The translations under genes and the position numbers were made by a program. From NCBI GenBank assembly GCA_900548765.1, contig URLU01000091.1, positions 1 to 8,666 of the forward strand: DNA of 8,666 nt, read 5' to 3'. This stretch comes from an uncultured Lachnobacterium sp. (GTDB lineage Bacteria; Bacillota; Clostridia; Lachnospirales; Lachnospiraceae). The notes beneath the pieces were generated by a model that searched no databases, was not told the DNA's origin, and saw only the letters and a list, made by a program, of their open reading frames with translations. The first letter of the stretch is position 1, and every line of letters begins with the position of its first letter. Below, one piece after another: positions 1 to 6,913 of the stretch.

Positions 1-89
1 CATACTGTATGCAAAATGCCTGCCTTAGAAAGACACTCAGATAGCTTCCGTCCTTCAGTTGTTCCTGCAAATATCAGTATTTCTTTCAA
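1..89 (-). CDS. cbiJ: Cobalt-precorrin-6A reductase CbiJ (CobK family), N-terminal fragment
   Basis: The first 29 codons of a gene that continues past the left edge. The translation begins MKEILIFAGTTEGRKLSE, the characteristic start of CbiJ/CobK reductases: a short beta strand followed by the nucleotide-binding turn AGTTEGR, which contacts NAD(P)H in this family. The enzyme reduces the macrocycle of cobalt-precorrin-6A during ring synthesis. The start is a TTG codon at 89-87, chosen because an AGGAGAGG ribosome binding site (98-105) lies 8 nt upstream and because the family motif begins immediately. The gene overlaps the end of cbiH by 35 nt in a different frame, so it is probably translated by coupling. 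Most of the protein is outside the window, so catalytic completeness cannot be judged. The family call is secure from the motif and from the position after cbiH. Confidence 0.88.
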   Translation of the reverse strand, partial: MKEILIFAGTTEGRKLSECLSKAGILHTV

Positions 90-813
90 TTTGATAACCT
101 CTCCTTGTAATCAGCCTGCCATTTATAATCTCTGAGCCAGAGTTTCCTATAAAGACGGTGGTAAACATATTTACTTCCATATCCCTAAGCTCTTTAAGCG
201 TGCATGTTACTGCCCGTGTTCCGTCCCTGCCGATATTTTCCACATAACCACAGGCTCTGTCCTCCTCTATAATGCCAAGCAGGATATCACAGGCTCTCTG
301 TAAATAATCCTTTCTCTTGTGGCTGGAAGGATTGTATATGGCTATAGCAAAATCCCCCTCTGCTGCTGCAATCAGTCTCCGCTCTATCTTTCCCCATGGC
401 GTAAGCAGATCACTTAAGCTGATAACACAAAAATCATGGTTTATAGGTGCACCCAGAACTGCTGCCCCACTGCTTGCCGCCGTAATTCCTGCCACCACGC
501 AAAGCTCTATGTCAGAGTAGTCCTTTCCCAGTTCATACATAAGAGAAGCCATGCCGTATATTCCTGCATCCCCGCTGCAGATTAGAGCCACTTTTTTACC
601 CTCTCTGGCTTTATCAAAGCATATTATGCAGCGTTCCTTTTCCTGCCGCATGGGAGTGGTAATCATTTCCTTGTCTGCATATTTTTGCCCCAGCAGCTTG
701 ATATAAACTGTATAACCTATAATGACATCCGCCTCCTCAAGCACTCTCTGGGCTTCAAAGGTCATCATCTCTTCTTTTCCTGGTCCCATTCCGACAATAT
801 ATATTTTATTCAT
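55..813 (-). CDS. cbiH: Cobalt-factor III / precorrin-3B C17-methyltransferase CbiH
   Basis: A 252-residue SAM-dependent tetrapyrrole methylase that methylates C17 and drives ring contraction in the anaerobic pathway, giving cobalt-precorrin-4. The N-terminus carries the family glycine loop GMGPG (residues 8-12) followed by EADVIIGYTVYIKLL. The SAM-site motif CSGDAGIYGMA lies at about 79-89, the VAGITAASSGAAVLGAPINHDF block (about 108-128) is typical of CbiH/CobJ, and IYNPSSHKR (159-167) is another family signature. The length matches the family. The ATG at 813 is used here, but a TTG two codons upstream (819) is better spaced from the GGAGAG ribosome binding site, so either could be the true start. 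It overlaps cbiG by 8 nt (14 nt with TTG) and cbiJ by 35 nt. The C-terminal fusion domain seen in some CbiH proteins is absent. Confidence 0.95.
   Translation of the reverse strand: MNKIYIVGMGPGKEEMMTFEAQRVLEEADVIIGYTVYIKLLGQKYADKEMITTPMRQEKERCIICFDKAREGKKVALICSGDAGIYGMASLMYELGKDYSDIELCVVAGITAASSGAAVLGAPINHDFCVISLSDLLTPWGKIERRLIAAAEGDFAIAIYNPSSHKRKDYLQRACDILLGIIEEDRACGYVENIGRDGTRAVTCTLKELRDMEVNMFTTVFIGNSGSEIINGRLITRRGYQIERNTDICRNN
98..105 (-). promoter_or_regulatory. Ribosome binding site deciding the cbiJ TTG start
   Basis: On the minus strand this reads AGGAGAGG, 8 nt before the TTG at 89-87. It lies inside the last codons of cbiH. No ATG or GTG start lies nearby in the correct frame, so this site supports TTG as the real start. 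Confidence 0.7.
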
Positions 814-1957
814 AATCAAACGATACTCTCCAATCTCTCTTTGCTACAGCAATAGTCATTCCATCCGAGGCGTGCTTCCTGTATACAAGCTCACCTCCTT
901 CTCCACAGCCTTTAAGGGCAGCCCTCTCGCATACATTGTCTACGCCAACCTGTGATTTTACAAATTGTGAGACTTCAAAGTCTCCCTCAACATCTTCCAG
1001 CTCCTCTGCTGAATATGTGATAAAAGGTATTCTCTCAAGGCTGCTCCACTGTAAAAATCCTGCCTCATCCCGTTTTTTATCTATGGAACAAATGGCATAT
1101 ACTTGATTTTTGCTGATTCCAAGTGCTGTCAGAGTCTGGTCTATGTACTCCTCTATCTTTTCAGGCTCCTTGCCCCTCTTACAGCCCATGCCAAGGACAT
1201 ATTCTTTGGGTCTTAATATAAGGCTGGCATTATAGTCCTGCTTTTGGCTGGTAATTATAACATCTATCGGCTGTTTTGGCGGAAAGTCTACTATTTCTAT
1301 CTGATTTGTAAATCTATTATCCTGCTCTGCTTGTTTTCCAGCCTTTACTGTTTCTACTTTTTCAGTTTTATTTTCTTCCGTTTCTAATGTTTCCGGCTCA
1401 GAAATTGCATGTCCGAGTGGCTCAATCGCCATGCTTATTTTCTCGCCCCTTAATACCTTAGATGATACCTTTGCAATCCCATTCTTATTCTCTATATACA
1501 AATAATTTTTCTTTGCAAATATATCCACAGCAAAGCACCTATTCAGGTCTGTCGCAGTTGTGATTACTGGTATTGCCCCCGTCATTTTCCCAATTTTTGC
1601 AGCTATCTCATTTGCTCCGCCCACATGTCCCGACAAAATAGGAATGACATATGTTCCCAGCTCATCCATCACAAGCACCGGACTATCATAGAGCTTGTTT
1701 GCAACCCAAGGCGCAATAGCCCTGACCGCTATGCCGCAGGCTCCTATGAAAAGCAGCTCATTTTTTGCGGACATCTGCACCTTTGCCCATTCATCTGTAT
1801 TGGAATAGACATATCTGAGTCTTTTATTTATGCTGCCATCTCTATACTTAGAGCACTTGGTGTAAAGCCATGCATTTTCTCCTTCTTCACCAAGCATATC
1901 CAAAAGCTTAAGTGATAGGTGTGCCCCTTTTTCAGTAAAGCTGATTATACTTAACAT
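806..1957 (-). CDS. cbiG: Cobalt-precorrin-5A hydrolase CbiG
   Basis: CbiG opens the delta-lactone of cobalt-precorrin-5A and releases the two-carbon fragment as acetaldehyde, the step that marks the anaerobic route. At 383 residues it shows the expected order. An N-terminal region precedes the CbiG-N core IGACGIAVRAIAPWV (71-85), with the conserved DELGTYVIPILSGHVGGANEIA (98-119) and TTATDLN (133-139). The C-terminal CbiG domain follows, with VLGMGCKRGKEPE (254-266), IDKKRDEAGF (292-301) and the ERAALKGCGEGGELVYRK block (344-361). Between the domains, about residues 184-216 form a hydrophilic Glu/Lys/Thr-rich linker that looks longer than usual. The ATG start overlaps the cbiF stop by one base (TAATG), with an AAGGAG ribosome binding site 5 nt upstream. 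Confidence 0.95.
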   Translation of the reverse strand: MLSIISFTEKGAHLSLKLLDMLGEEGENAWLYTKCSKYRDGSINKRLRYVYSNTDEWAKVQMSAKNELLFIGACGIAVRAIAPWVANKLYDSPVLVMDELGTYVIPILSGHVGGANEIAAKIGKMTGAIPVITTATDLNRCFAVDIFAKKNYLYIENKNGIAKVSSKVLRGEKISMAIEPLGHAISEPETLETEENKTEKVETVKAGKQAEQDNRFTNQIEIVDFPPKQPIDVIITSQKQDYNASLILRPKEYVLGMGCKRGKEPEKIEEYIDQTLTALGISKNQVYAICSIDKKRDEAGFLQWSSLERIPFITYSAEELEDVEGDFEVSQFVKSQVGVDNVCERAALKGCGEGGELVYRKHASDGMTIAVAKRDWRVSFDYE

Positions 1958-2718
1958 TACTTCTCCTTTGCCTGTCTGTATTCCGTGGAAAAATCCGGTG
2001 CATAAAGTCTGGACTTTTCATAATTCCTATGACCTATGACATCCCCCACCAGAACCAGAGCTGTCTTTGTAATCTTGTGCTCCCTGGCTGTCTCTGCCAA
2101 GGTCTTTACAGTACAGATATATTTTTCTTCCTCAGGCCAGGTTGCCTTATATACCAGTGCTGCCGGCGTGTCCTCTTTGTAGCCTCCTGCAAGCAGACGT
2201 CTGCTTAACTCGTCCAGCATGCCTGTGCTTAGATATATAGCCATTGATGCCTGATGTGCTGCAAAGCTCTCTATGCTCTCCTTGGGTGGAACCTTTGTCC
2301 GCCCTTCCATTCGGGTGATAATAAGAGACTGGGATATATCCGGCAGAGTGTATTCCAGATTTAAAGAGGCCGCTGCTCCAAAACATGCACTTACCCCAGG
2401 ACAGCTCTCATACTCAATGCCCAGCCTGTCCAGCTCATCCATCTGCTCTCTCACAGCTCCGTATATGCTTGGCTCTCCTGTGTGCAGCCTCACAATTGTT
2501 TTGTCCTCCTCTGAGGCTTTTTTCATAATATCAATAACCTCATCCAGAGTAAGCTTTGCACTATTATGTATCTGGCAATCCTTTTTTGCATAATCAAGGA
2601 GGTCTGGATTCACCAGAGAACCCGCGTATATAATCACATCTGCCTTTTCCAGAAGCCTCATGCCTCTCACTGTAATCAAATCTACTGCTCCTGTTCCTGC
2701 GCCAACAAAGTAAACCAT
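1957..2718 (-). CDS. cbiF: Cobalt-precorrin-4 C11-methyltransferase CbiF
   Basis: A 253-residue tetrapyrrole methylase that adds the C11 methyl group from SAM to cobalt-precorrin-4. Visible signatures are the N-terminal VYFVGAGTGAVDLITVRG (residues 2-19), ADVIIYAGSLVNPDLL (26-41), the SAM-site motif RLHTGEPSIYGAVREQ (77-92), PGVSACFGAAASLN (107-120) and MAIYLSTGM (159-167). These separate CbiF/CobM from CbiH, CbiL and CbiE. The length is normal for CbiF. The ATG at 2718 has a GGAGG site 7 nt upstream, located within the end of cbiD. The two genes overlap by 37 nt, and the stop shares a base with the cbiG start, so the gene is tightly embedded in the operon. Confidence 0.96.
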   Translation of the reverse strand: MVYFVGAGTGAVDLITVRGMRLLEKADVIIYAGSLVNPDLLDYAKKDCQIHNSAKLTLDEVIDIMKKASEEDKTIVRLHTGEPSIYGAVREQMDELDRLGIEYESCPGVSACFGAAASLNLEYTLPDISQSLIITRMEGRTKVPPKESIESFAAHQASMAIYLSTGMLDELSRRLLAGGYKEDTPAALVYKATWPEEEKYICTVKTLAETAREHKITKTALVLVGDVIGHRNYEKSRLYAPDFSTEYRQAKEK

Positions 2719-3944
2719 TCTGACACCTCCCTGCTCTTTGCCAATTCTCCGAAATCATTTGCATACATTATGCAGTCTATCTGCATTTTGCCTCTTGCCC
2801 GCTTGTCCAGATAAAAGCATATGCGCTCCATGGCATAGTCCATGACCTGAGTAAGCTTTCCACTCTCGCTTAGAATCCGCACCGCTTCCTCTGTGGTCAC
2901 AGATTCAAGTATCTGACAGACCTTATCTGCCTCTACTCCCATTTTAACAGCAAAGGCTGCCATAAGCTCCATCCTGGCATCTGCTTCCCTTGAATGGGTA
3001 TTCATTATGCCGCCGGCGACCTTTATGAGCTTTCCTATGTGTCCTGCCAGAAGCAACTTCTTAAAGCCCAGCTCCACAGCCATGTCTATGGTTTTTCCAA
3101 TGAAATTACTGCATTTAACACTTTTATCTAAATCATAGTTATAAGTATTTTTCATAAAATCCAGACCATAGTTGCCCGGAGACACAACCACATAGTCATA
3201 TCCCAGTGCTTTTCTCTGGTTAAGCTCCACCCGGATTGTATCAAGCAGTGCCTGATTGCTCATAGGCTCCACAATTCCACTGGTACCAAGGATTGATATG
3301 CCTCCCACTATGCCAAGCCTTGGATTAAAGGTCTGCTTAGCGATTTCTTCTCCCTCCGGAACAGAGATTTTAACCATGAGTGTGTCATTGTAATCCAAGA
3401 GCCTGCACACCTGAGACACCTCTGCCGTAATCATTTCCCTGGGCACATGGTTTATGGCTGCATTGCCTACGGGCTGATAGAGTCCCGGCTTGGTGACACG
3501 GCCTACACCTATTCCACCATCTATTATGATATGAGGTTTGTCGTTTTTATCTTCTAATTTATGCTTTTCATCTTGAGCTGACACATCTTCTTTCGCTATA
3601 ATTTTGTCTACTAAAATTTCATCTGACATAGTAATGTCTGGTGCTATCTTATCTGACACATTTAACTCTGATGTATGTTCACCCAAATTTTTACGGTTTG
3701 CAAATGACACCGCCGCATATATGAGCGCCCCCGTGGTTATGTCCGGATCGTCTCCACCATCCTTCTGCACTGCACAGCTTACCTGATTCTCTGAGCGTTC
3801 AATATCAAGTATCTGCGCGTTAAATGGTATGCCCTTTGGAGTCTCTATTGTAATCTCTGTTTTCTTTTTTCCTGACAAAAGCATATATGCCGCTGCCTTT
3901 GCCGCTGCGGCTGCACAGCTTCCGGTTGTAAAACCATATCTCAT
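2682..3944 (-). CDS. cbiD: Cobalt-precorrin-5B C1-methyltransferase CbiD
   Basis: CbiD methylates C1 of cobalt-precorrin-5B. It is unrelated to the canonical tetrapyrrole methylase fold of CbiF and CbiH. The N-terminus RYGFTTGSCAAAAAKAA (residues 2-18) is diagnostic. Further family blocks are KDGGDDPDITTG (61-72), GGIGVGRVTKPGL (143-155), GISILGTSGIVEPMS (215-229), VSPGNYG (254-260), the GHIGKLIKVAGGIMNTHSR region (301-319) and ARGKMQIDCIMYAND (383-397). The protein has 420 residues against roughly 360-380 for typical members. The excess is a charged, low-complexity insertion at about residues 90-136. The ATG is preceded only by a weak, distant GAGG, so initiation may be inefficient. A 55-nt gap separates it from cbiC. 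Confidence 0.95.
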   Translation of the reverse strand: MRYGFTTGSCAAAAAKAAAYMLLSGKKKTEITIETPKGIPFNAQILDIERSENQVSCAVQKDGGDDPDITTGALIYAAVSFANRKNLGEHTSELNVSDKIAPDITMSDEILVDKIIAKEDVSAQDEKHKLEDKNDKPHIIIDGGIGVGRVTKPGLYQPVGNAAINHVPREMITAEVSQVCRLLDYNDTLMVKISVPEGEEIAKQTFNPRLGIVGGISILGTSGIVEPMSNQALLDTIRVELNQRKALGYDYVVVSPGNYGLDFMKNTYNYDLDKSVKCSNFIGKTIDMAVELGFKKLLLAGHIGKLIKVAGGIMNTHSREADARMELMAAFAVKMGVEADKVCQILESVTTEEAVRILSESGKLTQVMDYAMERICFYLDKRARGKMQIDCIMYANDFGELAKSREVSEWFTLLAQEQEQ

Positions 3945-3999
3945 AGTCTTTTATGTTTCCTCAATATTCCACACTATACATATCTCTAAACAAGTCTGC

Positions 4000-4752
4000 T
4001 CAAATTCTTTTTAATTCGTAAATAATGGCGTTACAAATCGCAGCGGCTATATTGCTGCCACCCTTTCTGCCACGATTAACAATATATGGCACATCAGTCT
4101 CCATGATGAGTTCCTTTGCTGCCTCTACATTTACAAAACCAACTGGCACTCCGATTACAAATGCTGGTGTAAATGTCCCTGCCTCTATCATCTCGTATAG
4201 CTGTATAAGGGCTGTAGGTGCATTTCCCACAGCAAAAATCACAGGCTTGTCTATCTTTGAGGCCTTCTCCATGCTCACTGCGGCTCTGGTTGTACCACGC
4301 TCCTTTGCTATGCGCGCCACCTCCTCATCTGCCATAAAGCAGTGTACTTCGCCACCAAATGTCTTAAGTGTCCTTTTATTGATGCCTGATAATGCCATGT
4401 TGGTGTCTGTGACAATGTCAGCTCCATTTAATATGAGCTTTTGAGCGATAGCCACTGCATCCTTTGAATAAGTAAGCGTATGGGCATAATCAAAATCTGC
4501 GCTGGTGTGAATAGCCCGCTTTGTGACCATTTCCTGTTCTTTTGGCAGGATAATGCCATGGGAATTTAATTCCTCTGATATAATTTCAAAGCTCCGCTTT
4601 TCGATTTCCTCCGGACGTAAATGTTCTATTCTGTCCATTCTTTCCCTTTTTAATTCACTTGCCTTTGATTTACCTGCCTTTGATTCACTTGCAGCGGCTT
4701 TTTTTATATTCACTTCTTCATTTAACTTCATGTTACCAAACTTTTCTTTCAA
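4000..4752 (-). CDS. cbiC: Cobalt-precorrin-8 methylmutase CbiC
   Basis: CbiC moves the methyl group from C11 to C12, giving cobyrinate. The conserved domain starts at IEHLRPEEIEKRSFEIISEEL and contains KRAIHTSADFDYAH, whose His is the catalytic residue in the CobH/CbiC family. NGADIVTDTNMALSGINK, FAVGNAPTAL, GVPVGFVNVEAAKE and VNRGRKGGSNIAAAICNAI follow. About 41 hydrophilic, Lys/Ala/Ser-rich residues precede that domain, which is unusual. The start is ambiguous. The TTG at 4752 has an AGGTGA site 5 nt upstream and keeps coupling to cobD, and is used here. A GTG lies at 4761. An internal ATG at 4638, after AGGG, would give a compact product of about 212 residues close to the usual length. 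The methylmutase call itself is secure. Confidence 0.94.
   Translation of the reverse strand: MKEKFGNMKLNEEVNIKKAAASESKAGKSKASELKRERMDRIEHLRPEEIEKRSFEIISEELNSHGIILPKEQEMVTKRAIHTSADFDYAHTLTYSKDAVAIAQKLILNGADIVTDTNMALSGINKRTLKTFGGEVHCFMADEEVARIAKERGTTRAAVSMEKASKIDKPVIFAVGNAPTALIQLYEMIEAGTFTPAFVIGVPVGFVNVEAAKELIMETDVPYIVNRGRKGGSNIAAAICNAIIYELKRI
4646..4690 (-). repeat. Three degenerate 15-nt tandem repeats in the cbiC leader
   Basis: On the plus strand, 4661-4675 (GCCTTTGATTTACCT) and 4676-4690 (GCCTTTGATTCACTT) are adjacent near-copies. The preceding 15 nt (4646-4660) match the last unit at about 11 of 15 positions. The unit is a multiple of three, so the frame is kept. It encodes the related pentads SESKA, GKSKA and SELKR in the N-terminal tail of CbiC. 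This suggests replication slippage or duplication built the tail. Confidence 0.7.
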
Positions 4753-5791
4753 CGCACTCACCTATCGCTTTCAACAGCTTTTCATTTTCTGACCTCAGCT
4801 TTACAGCTATCCTGTAATAGCCCTTTGACAGCCCTTCGAAATTCTCACAGTCTCTTATAAGAATTTTCTTTTGCAAGAGTCTGTCATAAAGAGGTATGTC
4901 TGTTTTTATTAATATAAAATTGACATCTGACTCATAAGCTCTTATTTGAAGTCCCTTTGCTTCAAGCTCCTTGATGCCATGTGTCAAAAAATCTCTTTCT
5001 GTTTTCACACACTCTATGGTTTTTGAAATGTACTCATCCTGTCCCATGCAGCATAGTCCTGCGCACTGGGCAAAGGTAGACAGATTCCATTCCGGTATAT
5101 GGGCTCTCACCTTTTGAAGCAGAACCTTATCACTGCACAGCATGTAGCCAAGTCTCACTCCGGGAATGGCAAATATTTTTGTAAATGCCCTGATTACTAT
5201 AAGATTAGGATATTTGTCAAGCTCATCCAATAGCAGATTTTTTTCTTGGCAAAACTCTATGAAGCATTCATCAAGCACAAGAAGAATGTCGTTTTTCCTG
5301 CATTTTTCAAGTATTCGGATTAAGTATTCCCTATCTAACACTTTTCCTGTAGGGTTATTGGGATTTGCCAGAAAAAGCATGTCTATGTCCTCTGTCAGAG
5401 CAGATAAAAAATCATCATCAAAGGCAAAAGCATTTTCTTCCTTTAGATAATAATATACAAGCTCAGCCCCTGCTGCATTTGCGGCATACTGATAGCCATA
5501 AAATGACGGCACAGGAATAAGGACTTTGTCAGGTTTTGCTGCATGGCTTATCGCCATGAAAAGCTCTGAGGCACCATTTCCAAACAAAATGCAGGATTCC
5601 GGGACATTAAGCCCTGCGCTCAGGCTTTTGCGCAGCTCCTGGGAATTAATGTCTGGATACTCACTGCATTTTTCTATTGCTTCGTGCAGGGCGGATTTTA
5701 CAGTTTCCGGAATCCCCAGAGGGTTTATGTTTACTGAAAAATCTAAGTCTATGTCGTTTGTGTATATGTCTCCGCCGTGGATTTGGGTCAT
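4733..5791 (-). CDS. cobD: L-threonine-O-3-phosphate decarboxylase CobD
   Basis: A PLP enzyme of the class I/II aminotransferase fold that decarboxylates threonine phosphate to (R)-1-amino-2-propanol O-2-phosphate, the linker CbiB attaches to the corrin ring. The 352-residue protein begins MTQIHGGDIY with the typical HGGD motif and DFSVNINPLG (17-26). It has NPNNPTGK (143-150), LVLDECFIEF (171-180, Asp174 being the residue expected to contact the PLP ring nitrogen), and AFTKIFAIPGVRLGY (202-216), where Lys205 is the expected Schiff-base lysine. The IRxC and RIAVK segments near the end fit the family. The related histidinol-phosphate aminotransferases share this fold, but the operon context and HGGD start favour CobD. 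The ATG at 5791 follows GGAGG by 7 nt; a TTG at 5812 opens the same frame but lies upstream of that site. It overlaps cbiC. Confidence 0.94.
   Translation of the reverse strand: MTQIHGGDIYTNDIDLDFSVNINPLGIPETVKSALHEAIEKCSEYPDINSQELRKSLSAGLNVPESCILFGNGASELFMAISHAAKPDKVLIPVPSFYGYQYAANAAGAELVYYYLKEENAFAFDDDFLSALTEDIDMLFLANPNNPTGKVLDREYLIRILEKCRKNDILLVLDECFIEFCQEKNLLLDELDKYPNLIVIRAFTKIFAIPGVRLGYMLCSDKVLLQKVRAHIPEWNLSTFAQCAGLCCMGQDEYISKTIECVKTERDFLTHGIKELEAKGLQIRAYESDVNFILIKTDIPLYDRLLQKKILIRDCENFEGLSKGYYRIAVKLRSENEKLLKAIGECVERKVW
4758..4763 (-). promoter_or_regulatory. Ribosome binding site supporting the upstream cbiC start
   Basis: The minus strand reads AGGTGA, 5 nt before a TTG (4752-4750), and lies within the last codons of cobD. 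It overlaps the alternative GTG start at 4761, so the two starts cannot both use it. It favours the long form of CbiC over the internal ATG at 4638. Confidence 0.5.
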
Positions 5792-5798
5792 TTGGGGT

Positions 5799-5803
5799 CC
5801 TCC
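5799..5803 (-). promoter_or_regulatory. Ribosome binding site deciding the cobD ATG start
   Basis: The minus strand reads GGAGG, 7 nt before the ATG at 5791-5789. It lies downstream of the in-frame TTG at 5812, so translation from that TTG is unlikely and the protein should start at MTQIHGGD. Confidence 0.8.
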
Positions 5804-5834
5804 GTAATACAATATTTACTGCTTTGTGAATTTG

Positions 5835-5866
5835 CAACGACAGTTCTTTTATATCCCCTGCCGTTG
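5835..5866 (-). promoter_or_regulatory. Small hairpin in the 100-nt cbiB-cobD spacer
   Basis: In the minus-strand transcript, CAACGGCAG and CTGTCGTTG form a 9-bp stem with a 14-nt loop. One pair is G-U, which works in the minus-strand RNA but becomes an A-C mismatch on the plus strand, as expected for a structure acting in this transcript. No U-run follows, so it is not an intrinsic terminator. It ends about 32 nt before the cobD ribosome binding site. It could be a processing or stability site, or chance. The rest of the 5792-5891 spacer is AT-rich with no gene. A weak promoter-like TTGCAA, 17 nt, TATTGT lies between the hairpin and cobD. Confidence 0.35.
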
Positions 5867-5891
5867 ATGGAATATACATTTATATTTTAAC

Positions 5892-6896
5892 TTACATAAC
5901 ACCCTTAAACAATAATACTATCAGCATGATAATAAGGCATATAACTTCACAAAGCCCTGCTGTCAAATACATGAGCTTATTCACACGTCTTATATCCTCA
6001 TGCTCCACTTTTCTTGTTTTATCGCCAATATAGGGCTTCTTTACAATTTTTCCAAAATAACTCGCATCTCCTGCCAGTTGTATGCCCAAGGCACCTGCAC
6101 AGGCTGATTCAGTCTGGGCTGAATTGGGGCTGGCGTGGTTCCTGTTGTCTCTTCTGTATATCCTATAGGCATTTTTTCCGCTATAATCTCTGCCTCCTAC
6201 ACAGGCTGCAAGTATCATTATACAGGCACTTATTCTGGCTGGTATATAGTTTACAAAATCATCCAGCTTTGCTGCTGCCCTGCCAAAATACAAATATTTA
6301 TCATTTTTGTAGCCCAGCATGGAATCCATGGTATTTATCGCCTTGTATACAAAACCCAGAATTGGTCCTCCAAGGGCTGTATATATCATTGGAGCAATTA
6401 TTCCATCCGATGTATTTTCTGCCACAGTCTCAACTGCTGCCTTGGTGACGCCCTCATCATCCAGGACATTGGTGTCTCTTCCTACTATCATGGACACTGC
6501 TTTTCTGGAGGCTTCGATATCCTCAGTTTCAAGGCTTTTGTATACCTTCATGCTCTCTACCTTGAGGCACTTTGTAGCTAGTATCTGATAGGTCATGATT
6601 GCTTCTATTACCGCTCCCAGATACGGATGTATCAGGTAGGCTCCCAGCAAAATTGCTGCCACCGTTATAGCTGTAATGATTACAACTAAAAATACAAGAA
6701 CAGCTCCTCTTCTTAGTTCTTTTGCTGTATCTCTGTCAGTCTCAGCAGCTTCCTTGCTGTGATAATTAAAGAGTTTTTTCTCAAGTCCTGATATAAGGCT
6801 TCCTATCAATCTGATAGGATGGAAAAGCTGGTAGGGATCCCCTAATATCAAGTCCAATATAAATCCTGTAAAAAATGCTATTATGTGAAATTTCAT
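5892..6896 (-). CDS. cbiB: Adenosylcobinamide-phosphate synthase CbiB
   Basis: An integral membrane enzyme that joins aminopropanol phosphate to adenosylcobyric acid. It has 334 residues, slightly longer than the usual 310-320. The N-terminal helix FHIIAFFTGFILDLILGD runs into the family motif GDPYQLFHPIRLIG (19-32). Further hydrophobic segments lie at about 63-90, 165-190, 220-233 and 307-330. The conserved core VAENTSDGIIAPMIY (158-172), AINTMDSMLGYKNDKYLYFGRAAAKLDDFVNYIPARI (186-222) and NHASPNSAQTESACAGALGIQLAGDASYFG (253-282) is intact. An AGGAG site sits 7 nt before the ATG, and only 17 nt separate it from cobC. Its neighbour cobD makes its co-substrate. Confidence 0.96.
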   Translation of the reverse strand: MKFHIIAFFTGFILDLILGDPYQLFHPIRLIGSLISGLEKKLFNYHSKEAAETDRDTAKELRRGAVLVFLVVIITAITVAAILLGAYLIHPYLGAVIEAIMTYQILATKCLKVESMKVYKSLETEDIEASRKAVSMIVGRDTNVLDDEGVTKAAVETVAENTSDGIIAPMIYTALGGPILGFVYKAINTMDSMLGYKNDKYLYFGRAAAKLDDFVNYIPARISACIMILAACVGGRDYSGKNAYRIYRRDNRNHASPNSAQTESACAGALGIQLAGDASYFGKIVKKPYIGDKTRKVEHEDIRRVNKLMYLTAGLCEVICLIIMLIVLLFKGVM

Positions 6897-6913
6897 TTAT
6901 GGTCTCCTAAGTA

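Noticed and set aside
4025..4444. 139-codon plus-strand frame opposite cbiC
   Set aside because: It is antisense to the conserved methylmutase core, and its Ala/Ser/Pro-rich composition is what the codon pattern of the opposite strand produces.
5792..5812. TTG start giving a 7-residue longer CobD
   Set aside because: The GGAGG site lies downstream of that TTG and is well placed for the ATG at 5791, where the family sequence also begins.
6014..6588. Three overlapping plus-strand frames opposite cbiB
   Set aside because: They are antisense to an intact, fully conserved cbiB, have aromatic/Cys-rich unnatural composition and no start signals.
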